Of a stretch of DNA of 64,000 nt, positions 16,317-24,209 are shown piece by piece. The first letter of the stretch is position 1. Each line of letters opens with the position of its first letter. Both the position numbers and the translations under genes were made by a program. Location: assembly GCA_016185425.1 (NCBI GenBank), contig JACPNQ010000035.1, positions 188,001-252,000 on the forward strand, given 5' to 3'. Below the pieces are notes generated by a model that was not told the DNA's origin, did no database searches, and saw only the letters and a program-made list of their open reading frames with translations. Origin of the DNA: Acidobacteriota bacterium (GTDB lineage: Bacteria > Acidobacteriota > Terriglobia > Bryobacterales > Bryobacteraceae).

Positions 16317-17600
16317 ATGGCGCGTATCGTCCCCATCCTGGCTCTATCGGCCTGTCTAACGGCCCAAAACTACGACGTTCTGCTCAAAAACGGGCACGTC
16401 ATCGATCCCAAGAACAACATCAACGCCGTCCGTGACGTTGCCATCAAAGACAAGAAGATCGCCGCGGTCGCCGCGAACATCCCGGTCTCCGAAGCCAGGA
16501 AGGTCGTCGACGTCAAAGGCCTCTACGTCATGCCCGGCCTCATCGATCTCCACGTCCACGTCTTCTACGGCGACGGGCCCAGCTATCGCGACGGACAGTT
16601 GAGTGTCATCCCGGACTCGCATACCTTTCGTAGCGGCGTGACTACCGTTGTCGACGCCGGCACTTCCAGTTGGCGGAATTTCGAAGTCTTCAAAAAACGC
16701 ATCATCGACCGTTCCAAGACCCGCGTCCTGGCGCTCCTCAACATCGTCGGCGCGGGCATGGGCGGCGCGGTCGAGCAGAACATGCAGGACATGGACCCCG
16801 AGCCCGTAGCGGAGATGATCAAGAAGTACCCCGAGATCATCGTAGGCGTGAAGACGGCGCACTTCGCCGGTCCCGAGTGGATCGCCGTCGATAACGCCGT
16901 CAAAGCCGGCGAAATGGCCAACGTGCCGATCATGGTCGACTTCGGCTCCTTCCGCCTGGAACGCCCGCACCAGGAGTTGATCCTCACTCATCTGCGCCCG
17001 GGCGATATGTATACGCACACCTATCTCGCGGCCGTGCCGATGCTCGACGAAAACGGCAAAGTCCGCCAGTACCTGTTCGACGGCAAGAAGCGCGGCGTGA
17101 AGTTCGACGCGGGCCACGGCGGCGGCAGCTTCGTTTTCCGCTGGGCGATTCCCGCCATCAAGCAGGGCTTCCTCCCGGACTCCATCTCAACGGACCTGCA
17201 CACCTCCTCAATGATCGGCGGCATGAAGGACATGACCAACGTGATGTCGAAGTTCCTCAACATGGGCATGACTCTGCAGCAGGTGGTGGAGGCGTCTACC
17301 TGGCATCCGGCGCAGCAGATCAAGCGCACCGATCTCGGGCACCTCAGCGTCGGCGCCACCGCCGATGTTACTGTTCTCAACGTGCAAAAAGGCGCCTTTG
17401 GCTTTGTGGACGTCTATGGCGCGAAGATGATGGGCACGCAGAACCTGGTGGCGGAGATGACGATGAAGGGCGGCGTCTTCTATTGGGACCTGAACGGCCG
17501 TATCGCGCCGCTGTGGGATACGATCGACAAGCGCTACAACGCGCAGGGCAACCCGCTCTATGACGGCACCGTCTCTTCCGGTGTCCGCAACCGGCGGTAA
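16317..17600 (+). CDS. Exported amidohydrolase/deacetylase-family metallohydrolase
   Basis: 427 residues, signal peptide MARIVPILALSACLTAQNYD. Amidohydrolase superfamily: first beta strand of the small domain (VLLKNGHVIDPKNNINAVRD), metal-binding HxH (His79, His81 in LIDLHVHVF), the bridging Lys179 candidate in GVKTAHFAG, and the last metal Asp in SISTDLHTSS. The pattern matches the EF_0837/Atu3266 deacetylase subfamily, whose members act on N- or O-acyl compounds. Starts 9 bases after galE, so it may share that transcript. A periplasmic enzyme; substrate unknown. Confidence 0.82.
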   Translation: MARIVPILALSACLTAQNYDVLLKNGHVIDPKNNINAVRDVAIKDKKIAAVAANIPVSEARKVVDVKGLYVMPGLIDLHVHVFYGDGPSYRDGQLSVIPDSHTFRSGVTTVVDAGTSSWRNFEVFKKRIIDRSKTRVLALLNIVGAGMGGAVEQNMQDMDPEPVAEMIKKYPEIIVGVKTAHFAGPEWIAVDNAVKAGEMANVPIMVDFGSFRLERPHQELILTHLRPGDMYTHTYLAAVPMLDENGKVRQYLFDGKKRGVKFDAGHGGGSFVFRWAIPAIKQGFLPDSISTDLHTSSMIGGMKDMTNVMSKFLNMGMTLQQVVEASTWHPAQQIKRTDLGHLSVGATADVTVLNVQKGAFGFVDVYGAKMMGTQNLVAEMTMKGGVFYWDLNGRIAPLWDTIDKRYNAQGNPLYDGTVSSGVRNRR

Positions 17601-17615
17601 CACTTTGGAACGACG

Positions 17616-18062
17616 ATGCTTCTAACCCGTATGACCCGACGCGTTCTCTTTTGCGCTTTTCCAATAAGCGTTCTGATTGCTCAAGGCAAGGGAAAAGGAA
17701 AAGGGAAAGGCAAAGGGCATGGCGGAGAGGATCAGCCCTCCTCGACGTCGGCATCCTTCTACTTCTCCGAATCCGATCGCGGCGTGATCGCGTCCTGGTG
17801 CCGCCGTCAAACGGCCGCCAACCTTCCTCCGGGCCTCGCAAAACGCGGCGGTGCGCTGCCGCCCGGCCTGGAGAAGCAGCTTCGGCGTAATGGCCGCCTT
17901 CCTCCCGGACTGGAAAGGGGCACTTGGAGCCCCTTCCCGCCGGACCTCATCACGGTTCTGCCTGCGCTTCCTCCGCAATACGAGCGCGGATTCATCGGCG
18001 GACAAGCCGCCATCGTATTCAAGAACACGCGGATCGTCGTCGATATCTTTAAGCCGCTCTAG
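17616..18062 (+). CDS. Secreted CigR/RcnB-like protein with Gly-Lys and PPGL repeats
   Basis: 148 residues. Signal peptide to about residue 22, then five Gly-Lys dipeptides in a row (GKGKGKGKGKG) and three spaced copies of the LPPGL unit (NLPPGLAKRG, ALPPGLEKQL, RLPPGLERG). This Pro-Pro-Gly-Leu pattern followed by a short beta-rich C-terminal part (AAIVFKNTRIVVDIFKPL) is typical of CigR and RcnB-type periplasmic proteins. Those are linked to virulence control or metal homeostasis elsewhere; the role here is unknown. Convergent with the next gene, 4 bases apart. Confidence 0.7.
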   Translation: MLLTRMTRRVLFCAFPISVLIAQGKGKGKGKGKGHGGEDQPSSTSASFYFSESDRGVIASWCRRQTAANLPPGLAKRGGALPPGLEKQLRRNGRLPPGLERGTWSPFPPDLITVLPALPPQYERGFIGGQAAIVFKNTRIVVDIFKPL

Positions 18063-18066
18063 GCGC

Positions 18067-18669
18067 TTATTTTACGGGCGTTCCTGTGACCTTCAGGTTG
18101 CGGAACGCCCCGGTTTCGTTGAACGACCCGAGACCGACGCGCCCGTGCTTGATCGACAGATCAACGGCGCGCATCGCGCCTGACGTCTTTCCGTTCGCGT
18201 AGCAGATCACCTCGCCGGTCTTTCCGCTCCAAACCAGCTTCACTGGAGTCCACTCCTGTGTAGGCAACACGCCCGGCCCGCCTTCCAAGGGCGATATCCG
18301 CACGCGGTCGCCGCCGAATACGTGGAAGATCCCGTTATGCACATTCTGCCTGGCCGGATCGTCGACGGAGATGTGCGCGTAGTTGAAGTGGTCGTCGTCC
18401 TGATGGGCGAACACCAGGATGAGCGACTTCCCGTTCCGCTTCACCTCCACGTCCAGCGTGAACGCGGCCCACGGACCTTCTTGCAGCAGCGCAAACTGAC
18501 TGGGCCGCCGCGGCTTTCCCGGCTCGTGTTTCTGCACCAGCTCCAATACATCCGCGCCGGCCTTCCAATCGGCCGCGACGGGCACCGACCACTTCCTGCC
18601 TAACGCCGTGATCGGCTCGCCTGCCCACAGGGAGGCTAGCGCGGCCACAACAATCCAGAGTTTCCGCAT
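18067..18669 (-). CDS. Secreted concanavalin A-like (DUF1080/LamG-type) protein
   Basis: 200 residues with a signal peptide (MRKLWIVVAALASLWAGEPI). The mature part is a beta jelly-roll pattern: AFTLDVEVKRNGKSLILVF, then NYAHISVDD, TPVKLVWSGKTGEVICYANG and a closing RVGLGSFNETGAFRNLKVTG. This is the layout of DUF1080 (3-keto-disaccharide hydrolase-like) and LamG domains, common in Acidobacteria and Planctomycetes. Catalytic residues cannot be assigned. The start is divergent from the helicase gene; the two frames collide if the helicase uses its most upstream ATG. Confidence 0.7.
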   Translation of the reverse strand: MRKLWIVVAALASLWAGEPITALGRKWSVPVAADWKAGADVLELVQKHEPGKPRRPSQFALLQEGPWAAFTLDVEVKRNGKSLILVFAHQDDDHFNYAHISVDDPARQNVHNGIFHVFGGDRVRISPLEGGPGVLPTQEWTPVKLVWSGKTGEVICYANGKTSGAMRAVDLSIKHGRVGLGSFNETGAFRNLKVTGTPVK

Positions 18670-18688
18670 ACAGCGTTACAGTAACAAA

Positions 18689-21577
18689 GTGCAATCCCTT
18701 TTCGAGGCGACTTTTCAAACAGCCCGGCCGCCGAACCCGCTGTATTGCCACACCGACTTCCTCGAGCGGCTGGAACAGTACCGCAACCAACCGATCGGAA
18801 AACGGGCCGCGCTCCTGCTGCAGCGCCTGCTGATCGATCCCGAGCGCCTGCATTTCAAATCCACGCAAGGCGTCAACAGGGGCTGGCGGCGATCGAGGCT
18901 TGGCGGTTCGTCGGGCAGCCATTTCTACGCGTGGTGGGCGCCGGCCGGCGCGCTTCCGTTGAAGGACGTAGCCGATACGCCCGCGGGCGCACTCTTCCTT
19001 CGCGCCATCCGGCACCACGACGACCACACACCGCTGGAGGCGCAAGCCTTCCCGGCCGACTATCTGCCGGTCTCGGTGCCGGAAGTGCGCCACGAGGAGT
19101 ACGGTCCCTCACCCTGGACCCAGCAGCAGTTGAAGTTCGCCACCGCGCGCGACGCCGTGCGCGTATTGAAAGGCCATCCGGGATCCGGCAAAACCACCGC
19201 TCTGCTGCACGCCGCCGACAACGCCGGCGGGCAGAACGTTCTATACCTCACTTACTCGGCCGATCTCGCCTCGCTCGCGCGCTCCTATTTCGACCGTTAC
19301 TGCTCTTCCGGCAGGCAATACCATGTCCACACGTTTCCGCAGTTTATCCGGGCGATGCTCGGCGTCGAGATGCCCCCCGTACCGTTGGCGGAGCAGAGGC
19401 GCGGCTTCCGCGCCGAGGTCGTCAGCCTATCGCGCATGCTGGGGCCATGGGCTTCCAACATTCCCGCCCTTTTCGACGAGTTCCACGCGCATATCGTCGG
19501 CGCCGCGCTGCCGGTGCGTATCGGCCGTTTTGCCGCCGCGCGCTTGCAGCGCATGAACGACCGCGACTATATCGCCAGCCGCACTCGCTATACGGGCTCC
19601 CAAGCGGCTGAGGCCGCGAACAATGCCGCCACGCGCCTGGAAAAATCGTCTGGCGCTATCGCTCCACGCCTTTTCCCCGATCTTCATTTGGCCTGGACAG
19701 CCGTCCAGCAACTGCCCAACGTACCCGCAAGCGCGCTGCCGTGGGACTGCATAGCCATCGATGAGTGTCAGGACCTGACACCCATTGAAACCCTGTTTGT
19801 GGCCCGGCTGGCCAAGCGCCTTCGCGAGCTCCGCGGCCATACCGTACCCGTTTTGATCGCCGGCGACGAGGCGCAGACCGTGCGTCCCACGGACTTTGAA
19901 TGGGGTTGGCTCAACGACATCTTCCACGCCGAACTGGCGACGCCCACTATCCATAAGCTCTCCTCCAACCTGCGAAGCCCGCGCCAGATCGCCGAGCTGA
20001 TCAATCGCGTCTGGGATCTCTACGCCCACTTGGAAAAGCAGGACCGCCCTTCCGGGCAAGGGTGGGCTTCCATTGAGGACGATGCGACGGACCAGATCCT
20101 GTACTGCTCCGCGGCTCCCGGCGAAGCGCTGACCGCGCTGCTCAACGAACTTTCCTCGCGGGAGGGACTCGCGATCGTATCGTTTGCCGCGAACGGGGAT
20201 GCAATTCCCAACGCCTTAACCCCCTCGGAGATCAAGGGCCTCGATTTTCATTCCGTCTGCGTCGTCAACGCCGGCGAGCAACTGGAACACGTGCAGACGT
20301 CCCGCTTCATGCCCGCCGACATTGAGCGGCTCTCGCGGCGCCTGGCGATCGATCAGCTTCGAGTGGCGATCAGCCGTCCCACCGAACGGCTGATCTGGCT
20401 GGACATCGGCGCCAAGCCGTCTCGCGTCGCCGCCTGTCTTGAATTCCTGAACGGGAGAATGGCCACGCCTCTCCACGCCGCGCTCTCCCCCGATGCTCTC
20501 CTGCGGTCGCTGCAGGAAGAGAATCTCGATATAGAGGAACGGGTGCAGCGCTGCCAGGACGACGCGCGGCAGTATATTTCCGTGCGTCCGGACCTGGCCT
20601 GGTCCCGCGCGCACCAGGCGGTCGCCTTGCTCGGCAAGGAAGATGACCTGGGCGCGGTGGCCGATCCTCTCACGCGGCGCACCGCCAACATGACGCTCGC
20701 CGAGGTCTGTTTCACTCTCGCGATGAACAAAGCCAGGCTCTCGCCCGAGCTCGGTGAGCCGAGCCTTCTGTTCGAGGCTGCCCGGGCGGCCGCCCAGGCC
20801 GGTCAAAACGAGCTCGTCAAACTGTTCGGAATCATGCGGGATCTGCGCGGCTTCGGAGATTCGAATGAGATCAACGCCGCGGTCGCCCTCATGAGCGAAA
20901 TCCCCGGCGCTATCGACTCTCTGCCGGCATGGTTTCGTACCGGAATCGAAGCCGAGTCCCTACGCTGGATCTCGTTGCTGGAAAGGGTCCAGCATGTGGA
21001 ATCCAACGGCGCCATCTGCGCCCGGGTTTTGCCGCCGTTCTACAAGGCGCTCGGACTTCCCGACGCCGAGGAGAGGACCGCGCGGCTCCGCACCCGCGCC
21101 ATCGGCGATCTCGTGAAAGCCCGGTATTTTCGGGAGGCGCTGGCAATCCTCGTGGATCTCCCCGAACGCAATCACAGGCTCGAAGCGCAATGCCACGAAG
21201 GCACAAGCAACTTCGCGGCGGCGGCCGAGTCCCACCGCGCTTCCGGAAATCTCGACGACGCCATCGACTGCTACCGGCGAGTCCCCGATATCCAGCGCAC
21301 GCTCTCCGTTATGAGCGGCCTCAACAAGCCCCATACCGCCGCGCCTGCGCTGGAATGGATAGCTGCCATGCAGTCTCTCGCCGGGCAGCGCCCCGATAAC
21401 TTCAACAAGGTTGTCAAGGCAGAAGAAAAGAAGCTGCTCGAAGCCGTCCTGGAAACCGCCCTCGGCGTACAGCGGCGGAAACCGGCCGCAAAGAAAGCCG
21501 CAACGAAGAAAGCGGCCGCTAAGAAAACCGCTGTGAGAAAGACAATCGTCCGGAAGCGGCCGCCACCTATGAAATAA
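18689..21577 (+). CDS. UvrD/Rep-like superfamily 1 helicase with helical-repeat region and Lys/Ala-rich tail
   Basis: About 962 residues from GTG 18689; an in-frame ATG at 18608 would add 27 residues but lies inside the divergent gene. N-terminal domain of about 155 residues of unknown fold, then Walker A GHPGSGKTT (about 162-170), motif II IDECQDLT (about 355), motif III AGDEAQTV, motif IV SSNLRSPRQIAELIN, motif V SEIKGLDFHSVCVVN and motif VI DQLRVAISRPTERL. About 350 residues of alpha-helical, TPR-like sequence follow. The last 33 residues are histone-H1-like (AAKKAATKKAAAKKT), a likely DNA-binding tail. No nuclease domain is visible. Followed 7 bases later by a sugar isomerase-like gene. 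Confidence 0.85.
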   Translation: MQSLFEATFQTARPPNPLYCHTDFLERLEQYRNQPIGKRAALLLQRLLIDPERLHFKSTQGVNRGWRRSRLGGSSGSHFYAWWAPAGALPLKDVADTPAGALFLRAIRHHDDHTPLEAQAFPADYLPVSVPEVRHEEYGPSPWTQQQLKFATARDAVRVLKGHPGSGKTTALLHAADNAGGQNVLYLTYSADLASLARSYFDRYCSSGRQYHVHTFPQFIRAMLGVEMPPVPLAEQRRGFRAEVVSLSRMLGPWASNIPALFDEFHAHIVGAALPVRIGRFAAARLQRMNDRDYIASRTRYTGSQAAEAANNAATRLEKSSGAIAPRLFPDLHLAWTAVQQLPNVPASALPWDCIAIDECQDLTPIETLFVARLAKRLRELRGHTVPVLIAGDEAQTVRPTDFEWGWLNDIFHAELATPTIHKLSSNLRSPRQIAELINRVWDLYAHLEKQDRPSGQGWASIEDDATDQILYCSAAPGEALTALLNELSSREGLAIVSFAANGDAIPNALTPSEIKGLDFHSVCVVNAGEQLEHVQTSRFMPADIERLSRRLAIDQLRVAISRPTERLIWLDIGAKPSRVAACLEFLNGRMATPLHAALSPDALLRSLQEENLDIEERVQRCQDDARQYISVRPDLAWSRAHQAVALLGKEDDLGAVADPLTRRTANMTLAEVCFTLAMNKARLSPELGEPSLLFEAARAAAQAGQNELVKLFGIMRDLRGFGDSNEINAAVALMSEIPGAIDSLPAWFRTGIEAESLRWISLLERVQHVESNGAICARVLPPFYKALGLPDAEERTARLRTRAIGDLVKARYFREALAILVDLPERNHRLEAQCHEGTSNFAAAAESHRASGNLDDAIDCYRRVPDIQRTLSVMSGLNKPHTAAPALEWIAAMQSLAGQRPDNFNKVVKAEEKKLLEAVLETALGVQRRKPAAKKAATKKAAAKKTAVRKTIVRKRPPPMK

Positions 21578-21584
21578 TGCCCGC

Positions 21585-22520
21585 ATGAATCGTCGCGACT
21601 TCGCCCGCGCCGCGCTAGCGGCGCTGCCCGCATCGACGCTCCTCGCCAAACCGAACTCGAAGTTCTCCGGCGTGCAGATCGGGGCCATCACATACTGCTT
21701 CCGCTCGCTGCCCAGCACAGCCAACGACCTGCTGAAATACTGCACCGAGCTCGGCATCAGCTCCGTTGAGCTGATGGGCGATGCCGCGGAAAACTTCGCC
21801 GGCGCTCCTCCCTCCCGCCCCGCGGCCTTCGCCGGCGGCGGACGCCGCCAGCTTACGCCGGAGCAGCAGGAGGCGATGAAGAAAGCGGCGGAAGAGCGTA
21901 AGAAGTGGCGCCTTTCCGTGTCCATGGACAAGTACAAGGCGCTCCGCTCCATGTACCACGACGCCGGTGTCGCTATCGAGATCGTGAAGCTCGGCTTGAC
22001 CACGTCGATGTCCGATGAAGAGTACGAGTATGTGTTCAACGTGGCCAAAGCGCTCGGCTCCCACTCGGTGACGATGGAGCTGCCCACCGACGCGGCGCTC
22101 ACCAAGCGCATCGGCGCATTTGCCGAAAAGCATAAGATCTATGCCGGGTATCACAACCACACCCAGGTGAACGAAACGAGCTGGGAGACGGCGCTCTCGC
22201 AATCGAAGTACAACAGCATCAACCTCGACGTGGGCCACTTCACCGCGGCGATCAACAAATCGCCGGTGCCATTCATCAAGGCCAACGCCGCCCGCATCTC
22301 CAGTTTCCATCTGAAGGACCGCAAGTACGGCAGCGACGGCGGTGACAATCTGCCCTGGGGCCAAGGCAATACGCCCATCCGCGAAGTCCTGCAACTGATG
22401 AAGAAGGAGAAGTACAAGTGGCCCGCCAACATCGAGCTTGAGTACGCGATTGGCGAGGGCACGACGGTGATGGCGGAGATGCGCAAGTGCCTCGACTTCT
22501 GTAAACAGGCGCTCGCATAG
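21585..22520 (+). CDS. Tat-exported sugar phosphate isomerase/epimerase-like protein
   Basis: 311 residues. The twin-arginine signal is clear (MNRRDFARAALAALPASTLL). The rest is a xylose-isomerase-like TIM barrel (PF01261) with conserved His in AGYHNHTQVN, Asp-x-Gly-His in INLDVGHFTAA, His in SSFHLKDRKYG and Glu in IELEYAIGEG as metal ligands. A Pro/Ala/Gly/Gln-rich linker at about 70-100 interrupts the barrel. Such exported family members are numerous in Acidobacteria and Planctomycetes; substrate unknown. It starts 7 bases after the helicase and ends 8 bases before the pyruvyltransferase-like gene, so cotranscription is likely. Confidence 0.83.
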   Translation: MNRRDFARAALAALPASTLLAKPNSKFSGVQIGAITYCFRSLPSTANDLLKYCTELGISSVELMGDAAENFAGAPPSRPAAFAGGGRRQLTPEQQEAMKKAAEERKKWRLSVSMDKYKALRSMYHDAGVAIEIVKLGLTTSMSDEEYEYVFNVAKALGSHSVTMELPTDAALTKRIGAFAEKHKIYAGYHNHTQVNETSWETALSQSKYNSINLDVGHFTAAINKSPVPFIKANAARISSFHLKDRKYGSDGGDNLPWGQGNTPIREVLQLMKKEKYKWPANIELEYAIGEGTTVMAEMRKCLDFCKQALA

Positions 22521-22528
22521 TAGAGACC

Positions 22529-23287
22529 GTGTTCCGCGTCTTCATCTATCGCCGCACGTTCAACCTCGGCGACGCGATGCAGACAGTGGCGCTCACGCGG
22601 CTGCTCGGCTGCGCGTGCGCGGGAGTGTATCGGGACGAACCGATGCCGCCGGATGGCGCCGGCATTCCGCTTATCGCGAATGGCTGGCTGGGGGCGACGC
22701 CATGTTTCGAGAGCGCGTTCTTCGCCGGTGTTCATATCGCGCGCCGCCACAACGCGCACGTGGAGTGGCTGCGCCGGAGCCCGCACACGATCGGCGCGCG
22801 GGACCCGTTCACCGCAATGGTACTGCGCGGAATCACGCCGGTTGAAACGGTTGGTTGCGCCACGCTGACGTTCGACCGTTACGGTGGACTACGGCACGGG
22901 CGGTACAGCATCGACGCTCCGGCTCCAAACGGGGTCACGGAACTGACGCAGGATATCGGCGACATCCCGTGGAGCGAGCAATGGCGGCTTGCGGTTGAGC
23001 GTCTGGACCTCCTCCGCCGCGCCGAGATCGTCTATACCTCACGCCTGCACGCCGTCCTGCCGTGCCTGGCGTTCGGAACTCCCGTCGTGTTTCCACTGGA
23101 GAGTCTGGCGCGCATCACGGGACGGGAGAGGCTGTCTATTCTTCAGGAACTGCCATTCGCATTCGGCGAAGCGATGACGGCCGATGCCACTCCGCTCGCC
23201 GCCCGCTATCTGGCGCATCTCGAGCAAATCACCGGGAAATGCCCGGTGTTGAATACCCCTGCAATGCCGGCGCCGCTTACTGAGTAG
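22529..23287 (+). CDS. Polysaccharide pyruvyl transferase-family protein (short)
   Basis: 252 residues from GTG 22529. N-terminal NLGDAMQTVALTRLL and C-terminal VYTSRLHAVLPCLAFGTPVV are the two best conserved segments of PF04230 (CsaB/WcaK-type), which adds pyruvate ketals to surface polysaccharides. It is shorter than most family members (about 300-400 residues), with a reduced middle region, so it may act on a small acceptor or be a divergent member. Its 3' end overlaps the convergent phosphatase gene by 11 bases. Confidence 0.72.
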   Translation: MFRVFIYRRTFNLGDAMQTVALTRLLGCACAGVYRDEPMPPDGAGIPLIANGWLGATPCFESAFFAGVHIARRHNAHVEWLRRSPHTIGARDPFTAMVLRGITPVETVGCATLTFDRYGGLRHGRYSIDAPAPNGVTELTQDIGDIPWSEQWRLAVERLDLLRRAEIVYTSRLHAVLPCLAFGTPVVFPLESLARITGRERLSILQELPFAFGEAMTADATPLAARYLAHLEQITGKCPVLNTPAMPAPLTE

Positions 23288-24209
23288 AGCGGCGATGCAA
23301 CTCCTCCCAAGCGGGTCCATAGGCCGCGGCGGCGGCGGGGTTCGTGTCGATTGCCTCCTGCATCTTCCGGAAGATAACGCTGCGGTGGTGGATAGCCGAC
23401 CAGAGGTGCCGCCGGATCTCGTCGCCATGAACGAACACATGCCTGACCATATCCAGCGCCAGCATCCAGGAGGCGATGTTGTCGCTGGGACAGTGAATGC
23501 CCGCCATCACCCGCCTGTCGCCGATGTCCACCGCGAACTGCTCCAGGGACGCCCATGCGTCCTGATCTATCGGGCCGCAGCCTTCGAGGATACGGTCCAT
23601 CACGCAGCATGTTCCCATCAATCCCTGGAGGCAGTGGCCGCTGGGCAGCGAGGGCGTCATGGACGATTTTCCCGCCACCCACGTGAAGCCCCTGGTACCC
23701 GCTATGACAGCCATCTGATACGCGCGCGGGCGCTGGAAGACGGACTTGAAATACGCGGCGATATTCCCGGTCTTGCGCTGGTACTTGACACGGCTGAAGA
23801 TCGCCGCGACCGCCTCCGCCATGCCGTCGTCGCGCGTGTTGTAGTGCTTGAAATCGGCGCCGATCCTGCTGTCGTCCTCGGCAGTGAAGAACACGTCATG
23901 GGTATAGCTTGAGAGAGCCCGCAAGGGCGAGTCCGGCAACTGGTCGAACGGCCGGTTCGGGCCGACGGCGCGCAGCGCGACCACGATACCGAGGTCAACG
24001 ACCGTCATCGCCTCCATGCGCGTCTTGCTGGCGCCTACCCAAGGGTCATCGGCTTCGGCCGGCATATACGCGGGCCAAAGCTTCTCCTTGATGACTTCGA
24101 TGTTGCGGTCGACCCAAGCGTCGAACGGCTCCAAATTGCCCCAATCCGCGGGCTTTCCTTTGTCGGTGCTATACGCGGTGGGAATCACTCCATAGGGTGG
24201 AAATATCAT
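23277..24209 (-). CDS. PAP2-superfamily phosphatase
   Basis: 310 residues from ATG 24209, chosen because of the ATGA overlap with the upstream gene's stop and the purine-rich site AGAGAGGA just ahead. Phosphatase motifs in order: KSVFQRPR (about 155-162), SLPSGHCLQG (Ser190-Gly191-His192) and DRRVMAGIHCPSDN (Arg232/233, His239, Asp243). The His pair and Arg form the class A acid phosphatase/haloperoxidase active site. No signal peptide or membrane helix is obvious, so it resembles the soluble members. Last gene of an operon with a SPINDLY-type transferase; its substrate is unknown. Confidence 0.8.
   Translation of the reverse strand: MIFPPYGVIPTAYSTDKGKPADWGNLEPFDAWVDRNIEVIKEKLWPAYMPAEADDPWVGASKTRMEAMTVVDLGIVVALRAVGPNRPFDQLPDSPLRALSSYTHDVFFTAEDDSRIGADFKHYNTRDDGMAEAVAAIFSRVKYQRKTGNIAAYFKSVFQRPRAYQMAVIAGTRGFTWVAGKSSMTPSLPSGHCLQGLMGTCCVMDRILEGCGPIDQDAWASLEQFAVDIGDRRVMAGIHCPSDNIASWMLALDMVRHVFVHGDEIRRHLWSAIHHRSVIFRKMQEAIDTNPAAAAAYGPAWEELHRRSTQ

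Noticed and set aside
17690..17725. Gly-Lys coding repeat as a CRISPR or minisatellite array
   Set aside because: It is short, in frame, within a recognisable CigR-type protein, and has no spacers.
20960..22111. Minus-strand frame of 383 codons across the helicase and isomerase genes
   Set aside because: It crosses two well-supported genes on the other strand and has no domain.
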